DNA from: Palleronia abyssalis
GTDB taxonomy: Bacteria; Pseudomonadota; Alphaproteobacteria; Rhodobacterales; Rhodobacteraceae
Assembly (NCBI RefSeq): GCF_900302445.1
Contig: NZ_ONZF01000001.1
Span: 434,001-498,000 of the forward strand
Direction of reading: 5' to 3'
Length of the DNA: 64,000 bases
Both the position numbers and the translations under genes were made by a program. Position 1 is the first letter of the stretch; every line of letters starts with the position of its first letter. This document shows, piece after piece, positions 32,205 to 43,258 of this stretch. The notes under the pieces are model-generated. The model was not told the DNA's origin, did not search any database, and was given only the letters and a program-made list of their open reading frames with translations.

Positions 32205-32690
32205 ACACCGAGTTCGGTCTGCACCTGATCGAGATCGAACCCAGCCTCTTCTTCGGACATGACCTATCAGTCGGCCTTCCTCGTGACCGAAGACGGTGTA
32301 GTCTTCTTCGTTGCGCCCCCAAGATCGGGAAGAGACGGCGCATTTCCTCACGACCGACGCCGCCGTGATGTTTTTTTGCCCGAACAGCGCTTTGTGATGG
32401 TCGTGGATACCATCACGCCCGGCGAGGCCCCTTCATGAATTCCTGGGCACCCAGCAACCTCTCGGGCGACACGTCGAATTTCGGGACCTTCCTGACCTAC
32501 GGCTTCGACTATTTCCTGTCCGACCATATCCGGGTCCTGGGCAATCGGCAGGATGTTCATGCTGCGCGAGACTGGCCTTCGACGTCCACCACCTTTGGCC
32601 CAACTTTCTGGATCGGGCTTCCGGCCGACGCGTCAAGCGCATGGGTGAGGGCATTCGCCCTCCAACGCGGACCTGATCCGGTTCGTGTCC
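32205..32690 (+). pseudogene. Degraded MBL-fold metallohydrolase
   Basis: Fragments in different frames together match an MBL-fold hydrolase. GLHLIEIEPSLFF is followed after a frameshift by TYQSAFLVTEDGVVFFVAPP (the MBL start YQSAFLVTDEGVVVFDAPP). Later, TYGFDYFLSDHIRVLGNRQDVHAAR matches the C-terminal part (DTFVGGHLTRLGTREDVE). The central HxHxDH metal motif is missing, and about half of the normal length has been deleted. Several frameshifts show that it is dead. Family comparison is from memory. Confidence 0.6.
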
Positions 32691-33163
32691 TGCGCCCACG
32701 AGTTGGCCTTCGAAACCCAGCGCGATGCTGCGGCGGAAGGTGACCGACCCTTCTGAGGGCGGCGACGCGCATCGGATCACCGGTGGCCGGGATGCCGACC
32801 CTATTCCGGCGCCGATTTCAGGGCTGTTGCGAACACGGACATCCCCTGCGCGCGCATCAGTCCCGGATGACGGCGCAGTACGAGGCCCGCATAGCCAAGC
32901 CGATTTGCAGGCACTGCCTTATTGTGACCCGCGTGGTCGAGCCCATCCCGATGGCATGACATTCTCGAATGGCCGCCCCCCCACGGGCCAAAAGGACAAG
33001 CCGAAACCGAGAGGTGTCATAGCACCTATATGGGTATGCTTTGCCACCGAGCCGAAATGCCGCCAAGTCACGGCCGTGAACCACTGTGCCGCTCGGTGAC
33101 GCAAATGCGCCCATTGCAGAACACGCGTTGAATTCGCTGTCCACGCGCTTAAGATAGTGTGCT
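32691..33163. other. Gap between the MBL pseudogene and the TPP riboswitch
   Basis: About 470 bp with short frames on both strands and no recognisable gene; probably more decayed coding DNA. The promoter for the riboswitch-controlled NUDIX-thiD transcript must lie at its right end, but no clear -35/-10 pair stands out. Confidence 0.45.
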
Positions 33164-33276
33164 CCTAGGGGTGTCCCGCCAAGGGGCTGAGACTCTGCTG
33201 GCACGGCCGTCGACATGGCCGATCGCAGCGCAGTGACCCTTCGAACCTGATCCGGATCATGCCGGCGAAGGGACAG
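33164..33276 (+). promoter_or_regulatory. TPP riboswitch (THI element) before NUDIX-thiD
   Basis: Contains the conserved TPP-aptamer blocks in order: GGGGTG at the 5' arm, GGGGCTGAGA (33183-33192), then GACCCTTCGAACCTGATCCGGATCATGCCGGCGAAGGG (33235-33272), which holds the universal CCTGATCCGGATCATGCCGGCG core. It lies about 50 bp before the NUDIX start, so TPP binding probably hides the ribosome-binding site or ends transcription. Confidence 0.93.
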
Positions 33277-33324
33277 GACCGCAGCGCTTTCTTGCCCTTG
33301 CCGGCCTCAGCACACGAGGCCGCC

Positions 33325-33774
33325 ATGCCTAACGATACGACACCCGACCGTCCGATCCCTGCGACCATCGCGATCGTCATCCGTTCCGGGCAGGTGCTTC
33401 TGGTGCGCCGGGCCAACCCGCCGGATGCCGGCCGGTGGGGATTTCCGGGCGGGAAGATTGACCGGGGCGAGACGTTGGAGCAGGCCGCCTTGCGCGAACT
33501 GGGCGAGGAAACCGGCGTTTCGGCAAAGGCGATCCGCGCCTTCACCGCCTTGGATGTGTTCGATCGCGATGATGCGGGGCAGTTGCGCCGTCATTTCGTC
33601 CTGATCGCCGTGTTGTGCCAATGGATGTCGGGCGACGCCGTCGCGGCCGACGACGCGCTCGAGGTGCGGTGGGTGGATGTGGACGGGATTGCCGGGGCCG
33701 ACCTCGCGCTCAGCGTCGACGTCGCCGCGGTGGCGGCCCAGGCCGCGTCGCTGGCACAGGAGGCTCAGTCATGA
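33325..33774 (+). CDS. NUDIX hydrolase in a thiamine-regulated operon
   Basis: 149-aa NUDIX protein with a complete Nudix box (GGKIDRGETLEQAALRELGEE, residues about 43-63, with catalytic REXXEE). It sits under a TPP riboswitch and overlaps thiD by ATGA, so it is thiamine-controlled. Some NUDIX enzymes act on HMP-PP or TPP (e.g. E. coli YmfB), so damage control or salvage of thiamine precursors is plausible; an 8-oxo-dGTPase role cannot be excluded. I chose ATG 33325 (GAGG upstream); a longer frame from 33259 begins inside the riboswitch. Confidence 0.8.
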   Translation: MPNDTTPDRPIPATIAIVIRSGQVLLVRRANPPDAGRWGFPGGKIDRGETLEQAALRELGEETGVSAKAIRAFTALDVFDRDDAGQLRRHFVLIAVLCQWMSGDAVAADDALEVRWVDVDGIAGADLALSVDVAAVAAQAASLAQEAQS

Positions 33775-34586
33775 TCGCCAATGTCCTGACGATCGCCGGC
33801 ACCGACCCTTCGGGCGGGGCCGGTATCCAGGCGGATATCAAGACGTTCTCGGCGCTCGGGGCCTATGCCTGTTCGGCGATCACGGCAGTGGTGGCGCAGA
33901 ACACGTGCGGGGTTCGGTCCTTCGTCGCGCTGGAGCCTGATTTCGTGGCCGCCCAGATCGACGCGGTGTTCGAAGACGTGCGCATCGATGCGGTGAAAAT
34001 CGGCATGATTGCCAATGCCGGGGTTGCCGACGTCGTGGCGGATCGGCTGCGCCATCACAAGGCCCGAAACATCGTGCTCGACCCGGTCATGGTTGCGAAA
34101 AGCGGCCATTCTCTTCTCGCGCCCGAGGCGGTCGCGGCACTGCGCGACGGGCTGGTACCCCTGGCGACGGTGATTACACCGAACCTGCCCGAAGCGGCCG
34201 TGCTGTTGGGGCGGCAGGACGACTGGACGGCGGAGTCCATGCAGACCGCCCTGCCCGACCTTTTGTCGCTTGGGTCGGAATGGGTTCTTTTGAAGGGCGG
34301 GCACCTGCGGGGCAGTCGCGACAGCACCGATCTTCTGGCGGGGCCCACGGGCATCACCCCCTTTCAGGCGCCGCGGATCGCGACGGCGAACGACCACGGC
34401 ACCGGCTGCACGCTGTCCTCGGCCATCGCGGCGCTTCTGCCCGGGCGCGATCCGGTCGAGGCTGTGGGAGGCGCAAAAGCGTATCTTCACAAGGCGTTGG
34501 CGGTAAGCGATCATTTGGACGTGGGACAGGGGCACGGACCGGTGCACCATTTCCACGCGCTCTGGGGCCGGTCGGACACCGGCTGA
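33771..34586 (+). CDS. thiD: Hydroxymethylpyrimidine/phosphomethylpyrimidine kinase ThiD
   Basis: 271-aa ribokinase-fold enzyme that phosphorylates HMP and HMP-P for thiamine synthesis. It has AGTDPSGGAGIQADIK (about residues 8-23), the DPVMVAKSG strand and the anion-hole motif DHGTGCTLSSAIAA near residue 205. The start overlaps the NUDIX stop (ATGA), with AGGAGG upstream. It supplies HMP-PP to ThiE encoded on the convergent transcript. Confidence 0.95.
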   Translation: MIANVLTIAGTDPSGGAGIQADIKTFSALGAYACSAITAVVAQNTCGVRSFVALEPDFVAAQIDAVFEDVRIDAVKIGMIANAGVADVVADRLRHHKARNIVLDPVMVAKSGHSLLAPEAVAALRDGLVPLATVITPNLPEAAVLLGRQDDWTAESMQTALPDLLSLGSEWVLLKGGHLRGSRDSTDLLAGPTGITPFQAPRIATANDHGTGCTLSSAIAALLPGRDPVEAVGGAKAYLHKALAVSDHLDVGQGHGPVHHFHALWGRSDTG

Positions 34587-34683
34587 GGACGGTCCCCACC
34601 CTGCGCGGTCGCTCTTTGCCGCAAAAACTCCGGCACGGCGGGCGCGTCTTCCCGGTGCTTGCGACTGCGCCCCTTGCGGGTCT

Positions 34684-35318
34684 TTACGGGGACAGACTGT
34701 CGATCTCGGCCCGAAGCGCCCGGGCCGCGGCTTCTGGATCGGGTTGGCCACAGATGGCTGACACCACAGCCACTCCCCTGGCGCCTGCGACAAAGGCCCT
34801 CGCGACATGGATCGTCTTCAGGCCACCGATCGCGACGGCCGGCACCGGACTGGCGGCGATCTGCGCAGCCAGCCCGTCGAAGCCCACGGGCGGCTTGTGA
34901 TCGGCCTTGCTGGGCGTTGCGAAGACGGGACCGGCGCCGATGTAATCCACCAGGCCCGGATCGACGGTGCGCGCCAGCACGGGGGTTTCCACGGTCAGCC
35001 CCAGGATCGCCCCCGGCCCGATCAGACGGCGCGCCTCGGCCGCGGGCATGTCGCCCTGCCCGACATGAAGGCCGTCGGCCCCGATCTCGACCGCCGCATC
35101 CACGTCGTCGTTGACGATCAGAGGCACCCCGCTGCCGGCCAGCGCGTCCTTCAGGGCGCGGCCCGTCCGGACCAGTGCGGCCCGTTCGCACAGCTTGTCG
35201 CGCAGCTGGACCATGGTGACGCCGCCGGCCACGGCACGGCGAGCCGTTTCCACCATCCCGATCCCGGCGCAGAGGCCGGGATCGAGGACGAGGTAGAGCG
35301 AGAGGTCGAACGTCCGTC

Positions 35319-35322
<4 letters not shown>
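34684..35322 (-). CDS. thiE: Thiamine phosphate synthase ThiE
   Basis: 212-aa TIM-barrel enzyme that couples HMP-PP and thiazole phosphate into thiamine phosphate. Diphosphate and Mg-binding motifs are visible: MVQLRDK (about 37-43), LIVNDDVDAA (about 68-77), GLHVGQGDMP (about 84-93) and VAIGGL. It starts with GTG at 35322 overlapping the thiM stop (GTGA). Last gene of thiC-thiM-thiE. Confidence 0.94.
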
Positions 35323-38137
<2,815 letters not shown>

Positions 38138-38199
38138 GTGCGGCCACCCTGCGCCCACCGTGGAACGCTTGTCAACGGACCCTTTTTCATCGGCGATCG

Positions 38200-38470
38200 C
38201 ATTGAGCGCCCAAACCCAGCCACTGCCATCCTCGTTTGGCAAAAGAGCGCCAGCGAGGCGAACTCTCTTTTGGCGAGAGGTGAACCACTTCGCACAAGCG
38301 ACGCTTGGACCGGATGCCCATGTTATAACCGCCCAGGAGCATGCGGATCATCAGCTTCGGATTGATCGAAGGCCGACCTGTGGAACTGAAGAATGGCGCC
38401 AGATGCCCGCGAGGTCGACGAACCGGTCACCCGATCGGAGCATGCGGCAAAGCGAAACGTGCGCTGCGAT
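38200..38470 (-). pseudogene. N-terminal remnant of an IS1182/IS5-like (COG3666) transposase
   Basis: On the minus strand, SLCRMLRSGDRFVDLAGIWRH in one frame, then after a frameshift GRPSINPKLMIRMLLGGYNMG and IRSKRRLCEVVHLS. These match the start of COG3666 transposases (RFVDLS...GRPSIDPELMIRMLLVGYCYGIRSERRLCEEVHLN). Only about the first 80 residues are recognisable, with frameshifts, no catalytic region and no terminal repeats seen. It lies just upstream of the thiC riboswitch. Comparison is from memory. Confidence 0.6.
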
Positions 38471-38656
38471 CCAGACCTAGTAGTACACAGTGCCTCGCCC
38501 TTCCTGCCCAGATCCATTATCGCCGCTGACCTCGGGCCGTTGCAGAAACATTGCGGTCTGGCGTCAGCCCTTAGGGCAAGTCGGCTTTCCTCTACGGAAG
38601 AAGGACAGACCTGCCGTTCACATTGTGCACTCGGCGATCCCTCAAGCAGACCATCG

Positions 38657-39484
38657 TCATCCACGGACAGCCGTTACAACGACAGACGGAGTAGGAACGC
38701 GAAAACCCAAGGTCCCCTCGGTTCCCTCTGCCTGTGTGCGCCTGGCCAAATCATCTCGAATGGCATCCCGTTTTGATGCGGGTTGCCGACTGAGCAACGA
38801 AGCAGCGCGCACTGCACCAGCGTCAAAAAGATCGAACAACGCATCGGGGCTGGCGACATGCACTTCAGAGGCAACCTCAACGACCTTGACGTCGACAAAG
38901 CCCGCCTTCTCGACCGTAGGTCTGGCAATATCGATGTCAGCCAACACATGTGCGTCGGGCCCTTTCGGCAGGGTGACGGATGGATCAGCCAGCCGACCGA
39001 TGGCATCGAAAAGCCAGCCGAAAGAGCCGTCCGAACCCTTACCGCGCCAGATTGAAAACGCTATTATTCCTCCCGGTTTCAACACTCGGGCAGCCTCTTT
39101 GAGGCCGCGGTCTGGATTGGGAAAATGCGGCACCCCGAACCCGATAGTTACCGCGTCGAAACGCGCGTCGGGAAACCCCATCTCCATTGCATCCCCGTGA
39201 ATGAAGTGAGCTGCCGGGACAGCCGCGCGGGCAAGCGAAATCATCGCTTTCGAGAAATCCAGCCCGGTTACTGTCGCTCCCCTGGCGACAAGTTCTTCTG
39301 CAACCACGCCATGGCCGGTGCATAAATCAAGAACGTGCTTATCCGGGCCTGCGTATACCGCATCCGACAGCTTTCTGGCGACCAGACGCGTGGCCATCTC
39401 AAAACCATCGGCATACCCTTTTGCTATTGATGGTTTGCTCCACCCGTCGCGCTCCATTTTCTCGAAATCACGCGTCTCGGCCAT
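38657..39484 (-). CDS. Class I SAM-dependent methyltransferase
   Basis: 275-aa Methyltransf_11/UbiE-like protein. Motif I is VLDLCTGHGVVAEEL (about residues 50-64), followed by VTGLDFSKAM, and motif post-II DAVTIGFGVPHFPNPD (about 110-125). The length and LKEAARVLKPGGIIAFSIW resemble arsenite, ubiquinone/menaquinone or small-molecule methyltransferases, but the neighbours give no clue. ATG 39484 is used. Flanked by an IS remnant upstream of its 3' end, so it may be a recent arrival. Confidence 0.7.
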   Translation of the reverse strand: MAETRDFEKMERDGWSKPSIAKGYADGFEMATRLVARKLSDAVYAGPDKHVLDLCTGHGVVAEELVARGATVTGLDFSKAMISLARAAVPAAHFIHGDAMEMGFPDARFDAVTIGFGVPHFPNPDRGLKEAARVLKPGGIIAFSIWRGKGSDGSFGWLFDAIGRLADPSVTLPKGPDAHVLADIDIARPTVEKAGFVDVKVVEVASEVHVASPDALFDLFDAGAVRAASLLSRQPASKRDAIRDDLARRTQAEGTEGTLGFRVPTPSVVVTAVRG

Positions 39485-39709
39485 TATTCGCCCCCGTTGC
39501 ACCAACGATATACGCCGCGCCGTCTGGAACAAAGCCAAAGAGATATGTCAGTAGGTTTGGCCTCGAAACGGATATTGCGTTACAGGATTCTGGGCCGCAA
39601 ATCCGCTCCGAGTAATGCTATGGGTGGCGCCCGACACCCCATCACGTTCAGCTACGATCCTCGGGCCGGAGGCAATCGGACTTCCAGAATGCCCCGGCGA
39701 GACGGCCGC

Positions 39710-40162
39710 TCAGGCGACCTGATCCTCCTCGACCACCTCCGCGAAGGACTTGAAGAACTTTCCGGCCAGCTTCTGCGCGGTACTCTGGATCAGGCGACTG
39801 CCCAGCTGGGCCAACTTTCCACCGATGTCAGCTTTGGCATCGTATTTCAGAATGGTCTCATCCCCGTCTTCGATCAGGATCACGTCCGCACCGCCCTTCG
39901 CATGACCGGCCGCACCGCCATTGCCCTGACCCGTCAGCGAAAAGGCATCCGGCGCACCTGTCCGGTCCAGGGTCACTTCTCCGCTGAACCGGGCTTTCAC
40001 CGGGCCCACCTTCAGCACGACCTTGGCTTCCAGCTCATTCTCGGATTTCTGGGTCAATTCCTCACAGCCGGGAATGCACTGCTTTAGAACCTCGGGGTCG
40101 TTCAGGGCGGCATAGACCACGTGTTTCGGAGCGGCGATCCTGATTTCGTCTGCCAGCTGCAT
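39710..40162 (-). CDS. coxG: CoxG family protein (SRPBCC fold)
   Basis: 150-aa SRPBCC/START-like protein of the carbon monoxide dehydrogenase subunit G family, starting MQLADEIRIAAPKHVVYAAL and containing GCEELTQKSENELEAKV. In CO oxidisers CoxG has been linked to membrane attachment of CO dehydrogenase rather than catalysis. No C-terminal membrane anchor is visible; the protein ends with an acidic tail (EVVEEDQVA). Last gene of the cox cluster. Confidence 0.85.
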   Translation of the reverse strand: MQLADEIRIAAPKHVVYAALNDPEVLKQCIPGCEELTQKSENELEAKVVLKVGPVKARFSGEVTLDRTGAPDAFSLTGQGNGGAAGHAKGGADVILIEDGDETILKYDAKADIGGKLAQLGSRLIQSTAQKLAGKFFKSFAEVVEEDQVA

Positions 40163-40174
40163 GCGTTTTCCTTT

Positions 40175-40384
40175 CTAGCAACAGGGGAATTTGACCCGCG
40201 CAAGGGTTTCGGCCTGCTCGGGTGTCAGCGAAAATTTATCCCGTAAGGACCGCAAGGCGGACCCGTATCGGCCCGCGGGGGCTGTGTTCGAAATGGCCGG
40301 GCACGGGTTTCCGGGCCCGTCTTCGCCGATCTCGACCGACGACAGCGGCTCGGGCCCAATCGCATTCAGGGCGGGATCAGGCAT
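40175..40384 (-). CDS. Small 69-aa protein in the cox operon
   Basis: Overlaps the 3' end of the coxF-type gene by 8 bp and precedes coxG by 12 bp, so it is almost certainly translated. The first half is rich in Pro/Gly/Ser (GPEPLSSVEIGEDGPGNPCP) and the C-terminus forms a predicted helix, SLTPEQAETLARVKFPCC, ending in two cysteines. The terminal Cys pair and a third Cys near residue 28 could bind a metal. I do not recognise a family; a role in CO dehydrogenase maturation is only suggested by position. Confidence 0.6.
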   Translation of the reverse strand: MPDPALNAIGPEPLSSVEIGEDGPGNPCPAISNTAPAGRYGSALRSLRDKFSLTPEQAETLARVKFPCC

Positions 40385-41162
40385 CGTCGTCCCCTCGACT
40401 GACCGACTGGCGGCGCAGCTGGATCAGCTCGGCCAGGATCGACAGGGCGATCTCCTCGGGCATCACGGCACCGATGTTCAACCCCGCGGGGGCAGAGACC
40501 CGGTCCAGCACTTCGGGATCGATCCCGGCCCCGGTCAGCCTGGCCCGAAGGCTGGCGAACTTCTTGCTACTGCCGACGAACGCGACGTGATCGGCCCGGG
40601 CCCCGAGCGCCGCGGTCAGGGCGTCGAGGTCGCCCTGCCCTTGAGTGGCCACGACGATGGCGCGCAGGCCCGACGCCGCGGCAGGGGTGACGGACCGTTC
40701 GACCGCCCACTGGAACTGCGGGGCCAGCATCGCCAGCGCCTCGGCCACAGGGGAGGTTCCGACGACCACCAGTTCGGGCATCGGCAGGCAGGGCTCCACG
40801 AAGATATCGATTGTCCCACGCGAGGGGCAGCCATTGCGCGCGTAGGTGATGCCGTCGACCTCATGACCCGGCGCCACGCCGCGCTGGGTCAGATGCTCTT
40901 CGGGCGCGACCGAGATCAGGCGCGGCACGCCGGACGCGAGTGCCGCAAGCGCCGCACGACGCACCGCGCCCCGTGTACAGCCCCCCCCCAGGAACCCGCG
41001 CAGGATGTCGCCCTGCGAATCCAGGATCGCCCTGGCCCCGGGCTTGGCCGCGGTTGTTCCAGCGGTGCGCACGATGGTCGCGAAGGCAAAGGGCTCGTGG
41101 CGGGACCGAAGCGCCCGGGCCACTTCGGCAAGGTCCGATGACAGGATCTCGGCAGAGGTCAT
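40377..41162 (-). CDS. coxF: XdhC/CoxI-family protein CoxF
   Basis: 261-aa XdhC-CoxI family protein with the N-terminal FATIVRTAGTTAAKPGARAI motif (about residues 26-45) and a C-terminal Rossmann-like half (ELVVVGTSPVAEALAML near 135). Such proteins insert or sulfurate the molybdenum cofactor of xanthine dehydrogenase and CO dehydrogenase. Its ATG overlaps the coxE stop (ATGA). Order L-D-E-F matches canonical form I clusters, hence coxF. Confidence 0.82.
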   Translation of the reverse strand: MTSAEILSSDLAEVARALRSRHEPFAFATIVRTAGTTAAKPGARAILDSQGDILRGFLGGGCTRGAVRRAALAALASGVPRLISVAPEEHLTQRGVAPGHEVDGITYARNGCPSRGTIDIFVEPCLPMPELVVVGTSPVAEALAMLAPQFQWAVERSVTPAAASGLRAIVVATQGQGDLDALTAALGARADHVAFVGSSKKFASLRARLTGAGIDPEVLDRVSAPAGLNIGAVMPEEIALSILAELIQLRRQSVSRGDDDA

Positions 41163-42343
41163 AGGCGGGTCAGCTCCGGTTCCAGCGCGGCCAGATCGGC
41201 AAGCGTGTTGGCGGGGCGGAACAAGTCCAGATGGGGCAGCGCGGCGGCCATCCCAGCGGCCACCGGCTGATAGTCTTTCCAGCCCTTCAGGGGGTTCAGC
41301 CAGATGATCCGACAGCCGCGCTTGCGCAGGCGGGCCAGCGCGCGATCCATATGCTCGGGCGCGGCCGTGTCGTAGCCATCCGACAGGATCAGAACGACGC
41401 TGCGGCCATCGACGAACCGCCTGGCGTAGGTCTCGGCGAACAGGCCGAGGCTTTCCCCAATCTTCGAACCGCCGCCGAAGCCGTCCGCCATCAGGGACAT
41501 CCGTCCAATGGCCCGCATGCCATCGCGGTCGCGCAGGGCTTCGGTGATCCGCACAAGCCGCGTATGGAACAGGTAGGCATCTGCGGTGCTGTCGCCCCGC
41601 ATCAACCCTGCGAGGAAGGCCAGGAAGACCTGCGCATACACCCCCATCGAGCCCGAGACATCGCAAAGCGCCACGATCTTGCGGCTGCGGTCGGGGCGCT
41701 GCTTGCGATACAGTCGCAGTGGCTCACCCCCGGTGGACAGGCTGCGCCGGATGGTCTTGCGGAAATGCAACCGATCCCCCTTCCGCGCCGCGATCCGTCG
41801 GCGCGACCGCCGATCCCGCAAGGCCAGTCCTATGCGACGGGCCACGGCTTCGGCCTCTGAAATGTCTTCGGGGCGGACGAGGTCGCGCAGGTCACGGCGC
41901 GACAAGTTCCGCATCCCGGTGGCGATCAGCTTTCCCTCTCCGTCGCGGTCGGCATCGCCGTCGCCGCCATCGGGCGCCGTGGATTGCCCGGCTCCGCCGG
42001 TGTCATGGCCCACCGCATCGCGCGAGGATCGCACGCTGTCCTCGCCTTCTTGCGGGGCGAGGCTGGGCACGACCTTTTGCCGGACGCGGCCCATATCCAT
42101 CCAGTAGGCGGCGAACAGATCATCGAAGCGCCGCGCCTCGTCCGCGGTGCCGGTACAGACCGCTTTCAGCGCCGCGCGGGCCAGCATCGGCTGCGCGGCC
42201 TCGACGTGGGTCAGGGCGGCAAGCGCCGTCTCGGTCTCCTGCGCGCCAAGGCGCAGGCCATTCTCGCGCAGGTGGGCCAGGAATCCGGACATCCGGGCCA
42301 CGGCGCCGGGATCGCGGGCGGCAAAGCGGGTAACGCGGCTCAT
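41159..42343 (-). CDS. coxE: VWA-domain protein CoxE
   Basis: 394-aa CoxE-like protein. The von Willebrand A domain covers about residues 215-390, with the MIDAS motif DVSGSMG (about 220-226) and a later DGYDTAAPE. The N-terminal part is helical with an acidic linker (GGDGDADRDGEG). In Oligotropha CoxD and CoxE act together as an AAA+/VWA pair that matures the [CuSMoO2] active site. It overlaps coxD and coxF by ATGA. Confidence 0.88.
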   Translation of the reverse strand: MSRVTRFAARDPGAVARMSGFLAHLRENGLRLGAQETETALAALTHVEAAQPMLARAALKAVCTGTADEARRFDDLFAAYWMDMGRVRQKVVPSLAPQEGEDSVRSSRDAVGHDTGGAGQSTAPDGGDGDADRDGEGKLIATGMRNLSRRDLRDLVRPEDISEAEAVARRIGLALRDRRSRRRIAARKGDRLHFRKTIRRSLSTGGEPLRLYRKQRPDRSRKIVALCDVSGSMGVYAQVFLAFLAGLMRGDSTADAYLFHTRLVRITEALRDRDGMRAIGRMSLMADGFGGGSKIGESLGLFAETYARRFVDGRSVVLILSDGYDTAAPEHMDRALARLRKRGCRIIWLNPLKGWKDYQPVAAGMAAALPHLDLFRPANTLADLAALEPELTRL

Positions 42344-43215
42344 GCGGCTTTGCCCGCGATGCGTTGCGCGACCTCGGTCGGGATGGCGGCACGGTCGGCC
42401 TGCGTCTTCAGCAACGTGGTCAGGGTGGCTTGCAGCGCGGCAGGATCGCGGGTCAGGTCCGCGATGCCCAGCCCCATCAGGGCGGCAGCGAAATCCAGCG
42501 TTTCGGCGATTCCGGGGACCTTCTCCAGCTCTTCCTTGCGCAGGGTCTGGACGAAGCCGATGATCTGGTGGGCCAGCCGCGCCTCGATCCCGGCGCAGCG
42601 GGCCTGTAGGATCGCCAATTCGGTCTCCCGGTCAGGATAGTCGACATAGGCGAACAGGCACCGCCGGCGCAGCGCATCCGACAGGTCGCGCGTCCCGTTC
42701 GAGGTCAGGATGACCATGGGTTTCGAGGTCGCTGTAATTGTGCCAAGCTCGGGGATGGTGATCTGGTAATCGGCCAGCATCTCCAGAAGGAACGCCTCGA
42801 ACTCCTCGTCGGCGCGGTCGATCTCGTCGATCAGCAGGACCGGGGCCTCGTTTTGCGTGATGGCCTGAAGCAGAGGGCGCTCCAGCAGATAGTCGCGCGA
42901 GAAGATCCGGTCTTCCACCGCCTTGCCGGTCTCGCCGCTGTCCGAGGCGGCGCGGATCGCCAGAAGCTGGCGCTGGTAATTCCACTCATAGATCGCCTGC
43001 GCGGCGTCCAGCCCTTCATAGCATTGCAGGCGGATCAGCCGTGTGTCGCGCACGGCGGCCAGAACGCGCGCCACCTCGGTCTTGCCGACGCCCGCCGCGC
43101 CTTCCAGAAGCAACGGTCGCTGCAATTGCACGGCCAGGTGCAGGGCAACGGCAAGATCGTCCGAGGCCACGTAGTTCTGCGCCGCCAGGGCGGATTTCAG
43201 ATCGGTCCAGGTCAT
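42340..43215 (-). CDS. coxD: MoxR-family AAA+ ATPase CoxD
   Basis: 291-aa AAA+ ATPase of the MoxR group with Walker A GAAGVGKTE (residues about 40-48), Walker B VLLIDEIDRADEE (about 126-138), sensor 1 VILTSNGTRD and an Arg finger region LRRRCLFAYVDYP. In Oligotropha CoxD is needed to build the copper-sulfur-molybdenum site of CoxL. Starts 43 bp after coxL and overlaps coxE by ATGA. Confidence 0.9.
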   Translation of the reverse strand: MTWTDLKSALAAQNYVASDDLAVALHLAVQLQRPLLLEGAAGVGKTEVARVLAAVRDTRLIRLQCYEGLDAAQAIYEWNYQRQLLAIRAASDSGETGKAVEDRIFSRDYLLERPLLQAITQNEAPVLLIDEIDRADEEFEAFLLEMLADYQITIPELGTITATSKPMVILTSNGTRDLSDALRRRCLFAYVDYPDRETELAILQARCAGIEARLAHQIIGFVQTLRKEELEKVPGIAETLDFAAALMGLGIADLTRDPAALQATLTTLLKTQADRAAIPTEVAQRIAGKAA

Positions 43216-43258
43216 GTCGCGTCTCCGTGGGGCGGGACTGGGGCCCGCCCCGATTGGT

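Noticed and set aside
32857-33216. 119-codon minus-strand frame before the TPP riboswitch
   Set aside because: It reads into the riboswitch on the opposite strand, has no ribosome-binding site and no recognisable family.
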